Below, piece by piece: positions 25,403 through 35,168 of a stretch of 64,000 nt of DNA. The DNA lies in assembly GCA_019739335.1 (NCBI GenBank), contig CP073261.1, positions 3,152,001 through 3,216,000 on the forward strand, read 5' to 3'. The notes beneath the pieces are model-generated. The model was not told the origin of the DNA, ran no database searches, and saw only the letters and a program-made list of their open reading frames with translations. The position numbers and the translations under genes were made by a program. The stretch comes from Erythrobacter sp. (GTDB lineage Bacteria > Pseudomonadota > Alphaproteobacteria > Sphingomonadales > Sphingomonadaceae). The first letter of the stretch is position 1, and every line of letters starts with the position of its first letter.

Positions 25403-26682
25403 GGCAATTTGGCTTTCGGAAATCCGGCCCAGCAGGCTTCGTAATCGCTTTGCAGCAGCCCGCCGGTCATGGCGAATGGGGTGGTCTGGATGATCGCGCG
25501 GCTTTCGAACATGAAGGCCAGTGTATCAGCGATCTTCACCGGCCCCAGTTCCGCTGCCATTGCCCGCGCTGTGCTTTCGACATCGGGGCCATGGCCGTTG
25601 AACTGGTTGTGCAAGCTCGCCCCGCCGGGTGCAAAGCCGCCGCCCTCTTTCGCGTCGTAAGCGCCGTACACCAGCCCCATGAATTCGCTCATCACGTTGC
25701 GGTGGAACCACGGCGGGCGGAAAGTATCCTCCCCCACCATCCAGCGCGGCGGGAAGATCACGAAGTCGCAATTGGCCGTGCCGGGAGTGTCGCTGGGGCT
25801 GGTGAGAACGGTGAAGATCGAGGGATCGGGGTGATCGAAGCTGACCGTGCCGATGGTGTTGAACCGCGCCAGATCGTAGCGGCAGGGTGCCGAATTGCCG
25901 TGCCAGGCAACCACGTCGAACGGCGAATGGTCGATCGTGGTGGTCCACAGCCGACCGTTGAATTTTTGCACTATCTCGAACGGCTCGTCACGGTCCTCAA
26001 ACCAGGCGACAGGACTTTCGAAATCGCGGGGATTGGCAAGGCCGTTGGCACCGATGGGGCCAAGGTCGGGCAGCCGGAAGGGCGCACCGAAGTTCTCGCA
26101 GACGTAGCCGCGTGCCGGTCCGTCGCTCAATTCGACACGGAAACGCATTCCCTTGGGCACCAGCGCCATATGGCCGGGAGGAACCTCCATCCGCCCCAGT
26201 TCGGTGACGATCCGCAGCGCGCCCTGCTGCGGCAGGATGAGCATTTCGCCATCGCTGTTCTGGAACGCGCGCGTCTCCATGCTCTGCGTGACGGCATAAA
26301 GGTGAATGCCGATCCCGCCTGAGGACGGATCGCCGTTGCCGCCGTAGGTCACCAGTCCGTCAACGAAATCGACCTCGCCCTCGGGCAGCGGCAGCGGGTC
26401 CCAGCGCAGGCGATTGGGCGTGGTGTGAGTGCCATCTGGAGCAGCGAAGCGCGCCGCTCCGTCGTAAGGGACGAAAGCCCCGTGCTGCGTCGTGGGCCGC
26501 ATCCGGTAGAGCCAACTACGGCGGTTCTCGCTGCGCGGTGCGGTGAAGGCGCTGGTGCTGAACTGCTCGGCGTAGAGCCCGAACGCCGGGCGTTGCGGGC
26601 TGTTACGCCCCACCGGCAGCGTGCCCGCCACCGCCTCGGTAGCAAAGTGATTGAGAAATCCCGTCTGATAGGTCATCGGCAT
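25399..26682 (-). CDS. hmgA: Homogentisate 1,2-dioxygenase
   Basis: A 427-residue non-heme iron cupin that opens the ring of homogentisate to maleylacetoacetate. Family segments seen are [23 protein letters not shown] at the start, [31 protein letters not shown] (Fe-binding His and Glu region) and [14 protein letters not shown] near the C-terminus. A second in-frame ATG two codons later is an equally good start. It is divergent from maiA with 72 bases between, which should hold both promoters, and is coupled to fahA. Confidence 0.95.
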   Translation of the reverse strand: MPMTYQTGFLNHFATEAVAGTLPVGRNSPQRPAFGLYAEQFSTSAFTAPRSENRRSWLYRMRPTTQHGAFVPYDGAARFAAPDGTHTTPNRLRWDPLPLPEGEVDFVDGLVTYGGNGDPSSGGIGIHLYAVTQSMETRAFQNSDGEMLILPQQGALRIVTELGRMEVPPGHMALVPKGMRFRVELSDGPARGYVCENFGAPFRLPDLGPIGANGLANPRDFESPVAWFEDRDEPFEIVQKFNGRLWTTTIDHSPFDVVAWHGNSAPCRYDLARFNTIGTVSFDHPDPSIFTVLTSPSDTPGTANCDFVIFPPRWMVGEDTFRPPWFHRNVMSEFMGLVYGAYDAKEGGGFAPGGASLHNQFNGHGPDVESTARAMAAELGPVKIADTLAFMFESRAIIQTTPFAMTGGLLQSDYEACWAGFPKAKLP

Positions 26683-26754
26683 TTGGTATCACCTGAAACT
26701 TTACCCGACAATGGGCATGACTGCTATCTGCGCAGATGCGAGAAGGAGGCCACG

Positions 26755-27387
26755 ATGAAGCTTTACGGATATTGGCGCAGTTCCACCAGCTATCGCCTGC
26801 GGATTGCGCTGGAACTGAAAGGGCTGGCCTACGAAAGCTGCCCGGTGAACCTGCTCGAAAGCGCCCAGCGCGCTCCAGAATTCACGCGCCGCAATCCTTT
26901 TGCCGGAGTGCCGATGCTGGAGGCCGAGGGCCGTGACCGTGCACAAAGCATGGCGATCATCGAGTGGCTCGACGAACGCTGGCCGGAAAACCCGCTGCTA
27001 CCCAAGGATATCGAACAGCGCTTCACCGCCCGCGAACTGGCCTATGCGATGGCCACTGAACTGCACGCCCCACTCAACATGAAAGTGCTCAATTACCTCA
27101 AGACCGAACTGGGCCACGATCAGGCAGAAGTTGACACGTGGTATCGCCATTGGCTCGGCGTGACACTGCATCCCCTCGAATCGCGGCTGGCGCAACTCGA
27201 CACCAGGGACTTCCTGTTCGACAAGCCGGGACTCTTCGAAGCGGTGCTGATCCCGCAGATGCGCAATGCACGGCGATTCGATTTCGACCTGTCGGCCTGT
27301 CCGCACATGGAGCGGATCGAAGCGACATGCCTGGTGCATCCGGCCTTCGAACGGGCGCATCCGGACCGGCAGCCGGACGCCAGCTAA
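26755..27387 (+). CDS. maiA: Maleylacetoacetate isomerase
   Basis: A 210-residue glutathione-transferase-fold (zeta class) isomerase converting maleylacetoacetate to fumarylacetoacetate with glutathione. The zeta signature SSTSYRLRIAL is at residues 8-18 and NPFAGVPMLE follows. ATG 26755 is preceded by GAAGGAGG, a strong ribosome site, which decides the start over the upstream open frame. It completes the homogentisate set with the divergent hmgA-fahA. Its stop overlaps the convergent bioA stop by 4 bases. Confidence 0.93.
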   Translation: MKLYGYWRSSTSYRLRIALELKGLAYESCPVNLLESAQRAPEFTRRNPFAGVPMLEAEGRDRAQSMAIIEWLDERWPENPLLPKDIEQRFTARELAYAMATELHAPLNMKVLNYLKTELGHDQAEVDTWYRHWLGVTLHPLESRLAQLDTRDFLFDKPGLFEAVLIPQMRNARRFDFDLSACPHMERIEATCLVHPAFERAHPDRQPDAS

Positions 27388-28640
27388 AGGACTTCGCCAA
27401 GCACCTCGCCGATGGCATTGAACACGCGATCGAGCTGATCTTCGGTGATGCAATAGGGCGGCATCAGGTAAATCGTGTTACCGAGCGGGCGCAGCAGGAT
27501 GTCGCGGGCGTAGAAGCCGGCCTTAAGGCGGGGGCCAAGGTCGGAGAGGTAGCCGGCGTCTGCCACTTCCACATCGGCGGCAATGATGCTGCCGCACTGT
27601 CGCAAGTTTTTGAGCGGGTACTTTTCCGCCAATCGGGCGAACCCAGCCGCCTGCCGCACGGCCAGCGCGGCAATGCGATCCAGCACCGGCTCCTCGCGCC
27701 AAATGGCGAGATTGGCATTCGCCGCCGCGCAGGCGATCGGATTGGCCGTGTAGCTGGACGAGTGAAAGAACATCCTCGCCCGGTCGGTCGAATAATGCGC
27801 GTCGAAGATCGGCGCGGTGGCCATAGTCAACGCCAGCGGCATCGATCCGCCGGTCAGCCCTTTCGCCAGGCACAGGATGTCGGGCACGATCCCCGCCTGT
27901 TCGCAGGCCAGAAGCGTACCCGTGCGACCCCAGCCGGTCATCACCTCGTCGGCGATGAATAGCACACCGTGCGCGGAACAGATGGCACGCATCCGGGCGA
28001 GAACTTCGGGCGGATAGACCAGCATCCCGCCGGCGCCGAGTACCAGCGGCTCGGCGATGAAGGCAGCGACGTCGCCCGCGCGGCATGCCGCATCCAGCGC
28101 ATGGCAGGCTTCGTCTTCAAGGCATTGCGAAGGAAACGGAATGGTCCCGACATCGAACAGCAACGGCGCATAGGCGCGGTTGAACACGCCCCGCGCGCCC
28201 ACGCTCATCGCGCCGATGGTATCGCCGTGATAACTGTGTTCGAGCACAAGAACGCGCGCACGCGGTTCGCCGCGATTGTGCCAATATCCCAGAGCCATCT
28301 TGAGCGCGACTTCCACCGCCGTGGACCCGGAGTCGGAGAAGAATACATATTCCAGCTCGCGCGGCATGATCGCGGTGAGTCCGCGCGCCAGATTTTCGGC
28401 GGGCTGATGCGTCCAGCCGGCGAAGATCAGTTGGTCGAGCCTTGCCGCCTGCTCCTGGATCGCCGCAACGATCCGTGGATGGCTGTGACCGTGCGTCGTC
28501 ACCCACCAGCTTGAGATCGCGTCGATAACTTCGCGCCCATCGGCAGTGTGCAGCAGCGCCCCTTCTGCGCGCTCGACCAGGGGGATCGGTTCGCCCAGCC
28601 CGTGCTGGTGGAATGGATGCCAGACCGGCGACTTGCTCAT
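27384..28640 (-). CDS. bioA: Adenosylmethionine-8-amino-7-oxononanoate aminotransferase
   Basis: 418 residues from ATG 28640, which overlaps the bioD stop (ATGA); the frame upstream of this is an artefact over bioD. A class III PLP aminotransferase: [15 protein letters not shown] near the N-terminus is typical of Bio[12 protein letters not shown] (230-241) holds the PLP ring-binding Asp, and Lys260 in CLAKGLTGG is the PLP Schiff-base lysine. It makes 7,8-diaminononanoate using S-adenosylmethionine. Last gene of bioBFDA. Confidence 0.95.
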   Translation of the reverse strand: MSKSPVWHPFHQHGLGEPIPLVERAEGALLHTADGREVIDAISSWWVTTHGHSHPRIVAAIQEQAARLDQLIFAGWTHQPAENLARGLTAIMPRELEYVFFSDSGSTAVEVALKMALGYWHNRGEPRARVLVLEHSYHGDTIGAMSVGARGVFNRAYAPLLFDVGTIPFPSQCLEDEACHALDAACRAGDVAAFIAEPLVLGAGGMLVYPPEVLARMRAICSAHGVLFIADEVMTGWGRTGTLLACEQAGIVPDILCLAKGLTGGSMPLALTMATAPIFDAHYSTDRARMFFHSSSYTANPIACAAANANLAIWREEPVLDRIAALAVRQAAGFARLAEKYPLKNLRQCGSIIAADVEVADAGYLSDLGPRLKAGFYARDILLRPLGNTIYLMPPYCITEDQLDRVFNAIGEVLGEVL

Positions 28641-29254
28641 GCAAGCAGATCGGTGCGGATGTTGGCGGCGAACGCTTCCGCCAGGCTGGCCGCGTCGAGT
28701 GGGTCGAGCAGCGGCAGCCGGCCGAGCATCGGTGCGCCGCCCAAACGGGCGATGGCCGTCTCCGCCACCGGCTCGGGTGCGCCCACGAAGGCCACCCCTG
28801 CCACCGCGATGCACCGCGCGCGCAAAGCTTCCAGCGTCAGCAATGTATGGCTGATCGTGCCCAAGGTCGTCCGCGCGACGACCACGGCAGGCAGGCCCCA
28901 GCGCGCGAACAGGTCGGCGGCGGCCAGATCGTCGGTATAGGGCACCAGCGCCCCGCCCGCGCCTTCCACCACCAGGGGGCCTTCGACGTCCGGCAGCGCA
29001 AGCCGGGCCAAGTCGATCGCCACCCCGTCTATCCGCGCCGCCGCATGCGGCGAACACGGCGTGACCAAGCGATAGGCCTCAGGCAGCACCCGCGCCCCCG
29101 GAACCACCCGCGCGACTATCTCACTATCGGTCTCGTCCTCCAGCCCGCTCTGCACCGGCTTCCAGTAAGTGGCACCCAGTGCACCTGTCAGACCGGCGGC
29201 GAAGACCGTCTTGCCGATCCCGGTATCGGTTCCAGTGACGATCCAGCCCTTCAT
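28637..29254 (-). CDS. bioD: Dethiobiotin synthetase
   Basis: A 205-residue P-loop ATPase with Walker [17 protein letters not shown] (residues 6-21), YWKPVQSG (the substrate carbamate site) and [12 protein letters not shown]. It closes the ureido ring of dethiobiotin from diaminononanoate, CO2 and ATP. Both ends overlap neighbouring genes by ATGA (bioF upstream, bioA downstream), indicating tight coupling in the bioBFDA operon. Confidence 0.95.
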   Translation of the reverse strand: MKGWIVTGTDTGIGKTVFAAGLTGALGATYWKPVQSGLEDETDSEIVARVVPGARVLPEAYRLVTPCSPHAAARIDGVAIDLARLALPDVEGPLVVEGAGGALVPYTDDLAAADLFARWGLPAVVVARTTLGTISHTLLTLEALRARCIAVAGVAFVGAPEPVAETAIARLGGAPMLGRLPLLDPLDAASLAEAFAANIRTDLLA

Positions 29255-30405
29255 CGTAGCCTCCGCATGGCGTCGAGCACCCGCCCGACCTGCTCGCTGG
29301 TGTGCACGGCGGATAGCGAAAAGCGGATACGGCTCGCACCTTCAGGTACCGTGGGCGGGCGGATCGCCACACCCAGCACCCCTGCCGCTTCCAGCGCCGC
29401 GCTGGCCGCAAGTGCCTCCGCCTCGCCGCCGATCACCACTGGCACGATCTGCGTATCCGATGGACCGCAATCGTAGCCCAGATCGCGCAGCCCATCCCGC
29501 AACAGCCCCGCCAGCGCTTGCAGATGCGCACGCTCTACCGCCATCCCCAGCACCAGATCGAGTGCCGCATCGATGGCGCCGAGCACCGGCGGCGGCGGCG
29601 CAGTCGTGTAGATGAACCCGCTGCACGCGTTCACCAGGTAGTCGCGCACTTCCCCAGAAGCCGCGATATAGGCGCCGAAACTGCCGAGCGCCTTGCTGAA
29701 AGTGCCCATGACAATGTGGGGTTTGTCGGCCAGATCGGCCGTCAGCCCCGCCCCGCCAGGACCAAACACGCCGGTGGCATGGGCCTCATCCACGACCAGC
29801 AGCGCATCGTGTTTCCGCGCGATAGTCACCAGCCGCGCGAGGTCCGCCCGGTCGCCGTCCATGCTGAACACGCTTTCGGTGGCAATGATCCGGGCCGGGG
29901 CCTGTGCGCCGTGCGTGGCCAGCAGTTCCTCAAGGTGATCGTAATCGTTGTGGCGATAGCCGTGGTGCTTTGTCCGCCCGGCGGCAATACCGTGGTGAAT
30001 GCTGGCGTGCACCAGCCAGTCGGCGAACACCGCTGCCCCGGGTGCCAGTTTGAGCAAAGCCGGGAACAGCGCCGCATTGGCCTGCCAGCCGCTGGCGAAC
30101 AGCAGCGCGGCCTCGGTCCCCTTGAATGCCGCCACCCGCGCCTCCAACGCGACATGGGCTTCGAGCGTGCCCGAAACCAGCCGCGATGCCCGCGCCCCGG
30201 TGCCCATGCTTATCGCCCATTCCCCAGCGCGCCGCGCCAGCTCGGGGTGGCGGGCGAGGCCGAGGTAGTCGTTGCTCGAGAAATCGATCAGGTTGCGCCC
30301 GTCGCGCTGCACCATGCCAGAGCCGCCCGGCGTGACCGGGCGCAGCACGCGGTAACGATCGCTCGCCTTGCGCTGCTCCAAAGCTTCGGCAAACAATTCG
30401 CGCAT
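29251..30405 (-). CDS. bioF: 8-Amino-7-oxononanoate synthase
   Basis: A 384-residue alpha-oxoamine synthase. PLP lysine is Lys238 in [30 protein letters not shown] (206-220) and [16 protein letters not shown] are family motifs. It condenses pimeloyl thioester with alanine. It follows bioB by 7 bases and overlaps bioD. Confidence 0.95.
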   Translation of the reverse strand: MRELFAEALEQRKASDRYRVLRPVTPGGSGMVQRDGRNLIDFSSNDYLGLARHPELARRAGEWAISMGTGARASRLVSGTLEAHVALEARVAAFKGTEAALLFASGWQANAALFPALLKLAPGAAVFADWLVHASIHHGIAAGRTKHHGYRHNDYDHLEELLATHGAQAPARIIATESVFSMDGDRADLARLVTIARKHDALLVVDEAHATGVFGPGGAGLTADLADKPHIVMGTFSKALGSFGAYIAASGEVRDYLVNACSGFIYTTAPPPPVLGAIDAALDLVLGMAVERAHLQALAGLLRDGLRDLGYDCGPSDTQIVPVVIGGEAEALAASAALEAAGVLGVAIRPPTVPEGASRIRFSLSAVHTSEQVGRVLDAMRRLR

Positions 30406-30412
30406 GGCAGGC

Positions 30413-31456
30413 CTATTCGGCGGCCACGGCCCGCAACCCGCAAGGCCTGCCCGCCCGCATCGGCTCTTCCCCTGCCATCGCCTTCAACCCCAACCGCGCG
30501 AACAGCGCCGCGTCGCTGTCGTCGCCCGCATTGGGCGCGGTGAGCAGGCGATCGCCGGTGAAGATCGAATTCGCGCCTGCAAGGAAGCACAGCGCTTGCG
30601 TCGCATCGCTCATGCTTTCGCGCCCGGCGGAGAGCCGCACCATGCTCAATGGCATGGCAATACGCGCGACGGCTACGGTGCGGACGAATTCGATATCGTC
30701 GATCTTGGCCATGGGGGTATCGGCGAGCATATCGCCCAGCACCGTGCCCTTGACCGGCACCAGCGCGTTGACCGGCACAGATTCGGGATGGCGCTCAAGC
30801 GTCGCCAATGTGTGGACGAAGCCCACCCGGTCGGCCCGCGTTTCGCCCATGCCGACGATCCCGCCGCTGCACACGTTGATCCCCGCCTGCCGCACATTTG
30901 CCAGCGTCGCCAGCCGGTCCTCGTACTTGCGGGTGGTGATGACGCGCTCGTAGTACTCCGGTCCGGTATCGACATTGTGGTTGTAGTAATCGAGCCCCGC
31001 TTCGGCGAGCTGGTCGGCTTGCTTCGGGGTGAGCATCCCCAGCGTCATGCAGGTTTCCAGCCCCATGGCCCGCACGCCCCTCACGATCTCGACGATCGCG
31101 GGCATGTCCCGGTCCTTGGGATTGCGCCAGGCGGCGCCCATGCAGAACCGCTGCGATCCGGCATCGCGCGCCTGCGCGGCGCTTTGCAGCACCTGGCGCA
31201 CGTCCATCAGCTTCGTCGCTTCAACCCCGCTATCGGCCGAGGCGCTTTGCGAGCAATAGCCGCAATCCTCCGGGCAGCCGCCGGTCTTGATGCTGAGCAG
31301 CGTGCATAGCTGCACTTCGTCCGCCGCATGATGCTGGCGGTGGATCGAGGCAGCGCGAAACAGCAGTTCGGTAAACGGCAGGTCGAACAATGCGGCGATT
31401 TCTTCGCGCGTCCAGTCGGTGCGGATAACAGGCGGTGTGGCTTCGGGCGATTTCAT
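30413..31456 (-). CDS. bioB: Biotin synthase (radical SAM)
   Basis: 347 residues from ATG 31456; the frame is open 35 codons further but the extension has no BioB likeness. The radical-SAM cluster motif [13 protein letters not shown] provides Cys61, Cys65 and Cys68, and the family segments [28 protein letters not shown] and [10 protein letters not shown] are present. It inserts sulfur into dethiobiotin. It heads the bioBFDA operon, whose promoter must lie in 31457-31699, shared with the divergent response regulator. Biotin is needed by the carrier protein at 6335, among others. Confidence 0.95.
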   Translation of the reverse strand: MKSPEATPPVIRTDWTREEIAALFDLPFTELLFRAASIHRQHHAADEVQLCTLLSIKTGGCPEDCGYCSQSASADSGVEATKLMDVRQVLQSAAQARDAGSQRFCMGAAWRNPKDRDMPAIVEIVRGVRAMGLETCMTLGMLTPKQADQLAEAGLDYYNHNVDTGPEYYERVITTRKYEDRLATLANVRQAGINVCSGGIVGMGETRADRVGFVHTLATLERHPESVPVNALVPVKGTVLGDMLADTPMAKIDDIEFVRTVAVARIAMPLSMVRLSAGRESMSDATQALCFLAGANSIFTGDRLLTAPNAGDDSDAALFARLGLKAMAGEEPMRAGRPCGLRAVAAE

Positions 31457-31699
31457 GCTTCCGGCAATGGCGAAAAAGCCGCCGCAGGTAAAGCGGGCTC
31501 GACAGGTATCGCGGCGCGGATAGCTTGGCTGCGCGGAGCGCCGAATGTGACTGGCTCTCAAGTAACCCGCGCTACCTCAATTGTAAAATCTCGTAACCAT
31601 TACATCCAATTCAGGGGCAATTTATGGTCAATCTTTCAACAATCTCCTAGAGGCAACGGGGGAAGCCGTGGCGAAAGCTGCGGCTGTGGGTATTTCGGG

Positions 31700-32428
31700 T
31701 TGAAAAAATTGAGAATAGCAATCGCTGACGACAATCAGGAGGTGCTGGACCAGATCTCCTCTTGTCTTGCGCCAACCGGTTATGATTTCGATCGTTTCCG
31801 GAACGGCAAGGACTTGCTCGTCGCGCTACGGCGCGAAACTTATGACGTGGTGCTGGTGGACTGGAACATGCCCGGCGCCACCGGGCTGGAGATCGTGCGG
31901 TGGGGCGTCGAAACGCTCGAACAGCCGCCTGCCTTCATCCTCATTACCAGCAGATCCGACAAGGCGGATATCGTGCGAGGGCTGGAAATCGGGGCGAGCG
32001 ATTACATCGTCAAGCCCGAGAGCGAAGTGGTCATCGTCGCTAGGATTGAAGCTGCGGCGCGCCGTCGTGGCACCCCTGTTAAGCCGGAACGATACCAGAC
32101 TTACGGGCAGTACCGGATCGACCGGCACAACGACGGGATCGAACGGAACGGCGAGGAAGTGCGGCTGACCGCAAAAGAATTCAAGGTTGCGGCGCTGTTC
32201 TTCGATAACCTCAACCGACCCTTGTCGCGCAGCTATATCTTCTCGCAAATCTGGGGAAATATGGGCGATATCACCACCCGTACGCTGGATATGCATGTCT
32301 CGCGGGTGCGTTCAAAACTGGAATTGCGCCCGCACAACGGCTTTGCCATTCAAACTGTCTTCGGCTTCGGCTATCGCATGGATGCGTTTTTCGAAGGGGC
32401 CGGGGATGAAGAGACTGTGGAAGCCTGA
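31700..32428 (+). CDS. OmpR/PhoB-type response regulator
   Basis: About 242 residues if translation begins at TTG 31700; TTG 31709 is an alternative and no ATG or GTG fits. A receiver domain starts at once (LRIAIADDNQE) with the phosphoacceptor Asp54 in VVLVDWNMPG and Lys in YIVKPES. A winged-helix Trans_reg_C domain follows, with ALFFDNLNRPLSRSYIFSQIWG and ISPPVRTLDMHVSRVRSKL-like sequence near the end. The last 23 bases overlap the lipoprotein gene. The CHASE2 kinase at 32962, on the opposite strand just beyond, is the probable partner. Confidence 0.85.
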   Translation: MKKLRIAIADDNQEVLDQISSCLAPTGYDFDRFRNGKDLLVALRRETYDVVLVDWNMPGATGLEIVRWGVETLEQPPAFILITSRSDKADIVRGLEIGASDYIVKPESEVVIVARIEAAARRRGTPVKPERYQTYGQYRIDRHNDGIERNGEEVRLTAKEFKVAALFFDNLNRPLSRSYIFSQIWGNMGDITTRTLDMHVSRVRSKLELRPHNGFAIQTVFGFGYRMDAFFEGAGDEETVEA

Positions 32429-32951
32429 GGCGACAATCTTTCGGACATCGTGGGCCGCGCTGGGAGTGGCGACCTTGCTTGGCGGATGTGCGGTCTCCAC
32501 ACCCGTCAGCATTGCTTCCACCGATGGGCGCCTACCCGCCGAGGCTGCGGTGCAGATGGCGCCTTTCGAGTCGGACGGATCGCTGCGCGGCAATTTTGGC
32601 GCAGCGCTGGCTGAGGCGCTGGCAGCGCGTTCGATCACCACCGCGCAGGGCGCACCGATTATCGCCGAATTTGCGATAGCCGTGCGCGAGGCGGAGGCGG
32701 GAATTGCCGATCCTGCCGGGTCCACAAATGACTCAATCGACTGGGAATCGCGCCCGCGTCCGCGCGACTGGTTCGACACTTGCAATGCCACGCGGCTGCG
32801 CGCCACGCTGTTGCTGCTGGACCGCACGGAAGGCACCATCCGCTATCGTGGCGTCGCCGAGACCGATGACTGCAACTACGACGAAGTCCATCTTGCCGAA
32901 CTGGCGGAAGCGCTGGTGAGCGATGCTCAGGGCGAGTTTGTCCAGCGATAA
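32406..32951 (+). CDS. Hypothetical lipoprotein
   Basis: A 181-residue protein of unknown function, from ATG 32406 (preceded by AAGGGGCCGGGG) inside the end of the response regulator gene. The N-terminus is a lipoprotein signal with lipobox LLGGC (Cys28). The mature part has no recognised domain; it is acidic with a DWFDTCNATRLRATLLLLDR segment and three further Cys late in the chain. Overlap with the regulator suggests co-expression and a role in the same signalling module, in the envelope. Confidence 0.7.
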   Translation: MKRLWKPEATIFRTSWAALGVATLLGGCAVSTPVSIASTDGRLPAEAAVQMAPFESDGSLRGNFGAALAEALAARSITTAQGAPIIAEFAIAVREAEAGIADPAGSTNDSIDWESRPRPRDWFDTCNATRLRATLLLLDRTEGTIRYRGVAETDDCNYDEVHLAELAEALVSDAQGEFVQR

Positions 32952-32961
32952 CCTTCCCGAC

Positions 32962-35133
32962 CTAGCCCGCACGCTGCTGCGGCAGATCAATTACGAACGC
33001 TGTGCCGACGCCATCTCCATGCTCCACCCGGACCGTGCCCCCGTGCTTGTCCACCACCCGCTTGACGAAGGTCAGTCCCAGCCCCACGCTTGGCCCGGCT
33101 CGATGCTCGTGCGCCCCGAAGCGGGCGAAGGGATCGGCAAGGCGTTCTGGGGGCAGGCCCGGCCCTTCATCCTGCACCGTCAGGCGCACCGTGTCAGGTG
33201 ATGGCGCTTCCAGAGCGATCGTGACGGTGCTGCCGGCAGGCGCAAACTTGATTGCATTGCCGACCAGATTGTCGAGCAGCCGTGCCAGCAGCGCCGCGTC
33301 AACCTCAGCGAAGGATAACTCTTCAGGCAGGTGCGGCACCACTTTCATCTGTTTGCTCCGAGCAGCGGCATAGGCCCGGTCACAAGCCTCTTCGACCAAG
33401 GCGCCAAGGTCGCAATCCGCAAATTCCGGTCCGGTCTCTTCGAGCCGCGCAATCTGTACGAAGTCGTCGGCCAGTTTCAGTGTGCGTTCGGCCTGCACGC
33501 GGATGCGGCTGGCGATTTGCGCGGGCTGTTCATCTTTGGCCAGCCGCCCTGACAGGCCGATGATCGCCACCTGCGGGGTGCGCATATCGTGCGAGAGGAA
33601 TTCGAGCATTTCGCGCCGCTCATCCTCGCGCCGCCGTGTGTCGGTAATATCGCGCAAGGCCATGATTTCGCCGCTGCCCTCGGCATCCTCGAGCGCGAAA
33701 GCCGCACGCGCCACGAGAAAAGTGCGACCATCGGGGAAAGTGATTTCGGCGGCTTCACGGGGGTGGCTCGCGCCCACGCCGTCGAGCAGTCCGGCCAGCG
33801 ATGGCGGAGCATCTTCGCTCCACTCTGGAAACAGCTCCTGCGCGATGCGGTTCGCCATCACCACATCGCCCGCCTTGTCGCGCACCAGGATGGCGTCGGG
33901 TGCGGCCTCGATCACCTTGCGCAAGAAGGCAAAACTGCGGCTGACGTGCCCCACCAGCCGATGCATCCGCGCCACCTGCCGGGCGATCAGGTCGAACCCT
34001 TCCCCTTCGGCACGGATGCCTCCTTGCGGCAGCAGGAAAGCGGCTTCTTCATCGAGATAGGCGCTGACCGAAGTGAGCCTGCGCCAGCTCCACAGTGGAT
34101 AGGCGAGCAGCACTGCCAGCAGGGCAACACCGGGCGCGAGCCATAGCCTCGCCGCCACCACCAGCAGCACAGCCAGCGCCAGTGTCGCAGCCGCAATCGC
34201 CAGGGTGGCGATCAGGCCCGAACGCGGCGACATTCTCCAGAACACCAGGAACTGCACCAGCAGCGCGAGCGCGGCGAGCAGGCCGGACCAGAACGGCGGC
34301 AGATCGCGCACAAGTACGCCGTGGCGCAAGGCATCGTAGAGATTGGCCTGCGTCTCCACCCCCGGCAGCACCGCCACCGCACCCGCGCCCACCGCGTAGC
34401 GATCACCCATCCCCTGCGCCGTGGCTCCCACCAGAACGATCCTGTCGCGCAGGAATTCTGCCGGCACATTGCCGGCGATTACATCGGCGGCGGAAACGGC
34501 AGGATAGCTGCCCGCCGGATGGAAGGAGATGACGGGCCGTTCGCCAAATGCCGCATCATGCGCAGGCTCGCCTTGCCGCAATCCCGCCAGTACGAACTGC
34601 GGCCAGGTTTCCCCGTCTGCCGAAACTGCCAGATCGAACCGTCGCAAGACACCATCGGAGTCCGGAGTAATCGCCACATGTCCCAGTCCGGCTGCGCTTT
34701 CGGCAATCCCGGCAATCGGCAGTACCGCGATCGTGCCCGAGAGCGCATCGGGCCGGGGCGCGAAAGTCATGGGCAGGATTACTTGCCCGTGCCGCGCGAT
34801 AGCCTCTGCCAGCGCTTCGTCCTCCGCTTCCAGCAACGGTTCGAGGAACAGCACATCGTACAGCACCGTTCCGCTTTGCGCTTCCGCCAACCGGTCCACC
34901 AATTGCGCGTGGCGCGAGCGCGGCCAAGGGAAAGGACCAAGCCGGTGAAGGCTGGCATCGTCGAAAGCGACGATAACCACGTCGGGCGAAACCTCCTGCC
35001 GGGCCAGCGCTGCGGCGCGATCCAGGAGGCTGCTGTCAAACCGATTGGCCAGATCCCAGCGCGCGGCGAAAAACGCGAGAGCGATCCCGGCAGCAAGCAG
35101 GACGATCCATTCGATGAACAGGCGGCGTGCCAT
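32962..35133 (-). CDS. CHASE2-domain sensor histidine kinase
   Basis: A 723-residue membrane kinase. Membrane segment 8-25 is followed by a large periplasmic CHASE2 domain (about 30-270; VVIVAFDDASLHRLGPFPWPR, LLGHVAITPDSDGVLRR-like, DRIVLVGATAQGMGDRYAV), three more helices (about 280-350), a PAS-like region (405-500), and the kinase core. His515 in FLSHDMRTP, the N box NLVGNAIKFAP, G1 DEGPGLP and G2 GLGLTFVKRVV are present. It lies 10 bases past the lipoprotein stop on the opposite strand. The LysM/FecR gene is directly upstream of it on the same strand, so the two form an operon. Confidence 0.88.
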   Translation of the reverse strand: MARRLFIEWIVLLAAGIALAFFAARWDLANRFDSSLLDRAAALARQEVSPDVVIVAFDDASLHRLGPFPWPRSRHAQLVDRLAEAQSGTVLYDVLFLEPLLEAEDEALAEAIARHGQVILPMTFAPRPDALSGTIAVLPIAGIAESAAGLGHVAITPDSDGVLRRFDLAVSADGETWPQFVLAGLRQGEPAHDAAFGERPVISFHPAGSYPAVSAADVIAGNVPAEFLRDRIVLVGATAQGMGDRYAVGAGAVAVLPGVETQANLYDALRHGVLVRDLPPFWSGLLAALALLVQFLVFWRMSPRSGLIATLAIAAATLALAVLLVVAARLWLAPGVALLAVLLAYPLWSWRRLTSVSAYLDEEAAFLLPQGGIRAEGEGFDLIARQVARMHRLVGHVSRSFAFLRKVIEAAPDAILVRDKAGDVVMANRIAQELFPEWSEDAPPSLAGLLDGVGASHPREAAEITFPDGRTFLVARAAFALEDAEGSGEIMALRDITDTRRREDERREMLEFLSHDMRTPQVAIIGLSGRLAKDEQPAQIASRIRVQAERTLKLADDFVQIARLEETGPEFADCDLGALVEEACDRAYAAARSKQMKVVPHLPEELSFAEVDAALLARLLDNLVGNAIKFAPAGSTVTIALEAPSPDTVRLTVQDEGPGLPPERLADPFARFGAHEHRAGPSVGLGLTFVKRVVDKHGGTVRVEHGDGVGTAFVIDLPQQRAG

Positions 35134-35168
35134 GATCTGTCGTCAGCCCCGCCCCGCCTCGGCCCCGC

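Noticed and set aside
23216-25444. 742-codon + strand open frame across the pirin and fahA genes
   Set aside because: It starts in a repeat, covers two well-supported minus-strand genes, and has no recognisable domain.
28641-29057. N-terminal extension of bioA over bioD
   Set aside because: The extension is the bioD gene read in another frame; ATG 28640 with an ATGA overlap gives a normal BioA.
31457-31699. Imperfect TGTAA-N13-TTACA repeat at 31582-31604 as an operator for bioB or the response regulator
   Set aside because: It is AT-rich and short enough to occur by chance; it matches no known biotin or OmpR site.
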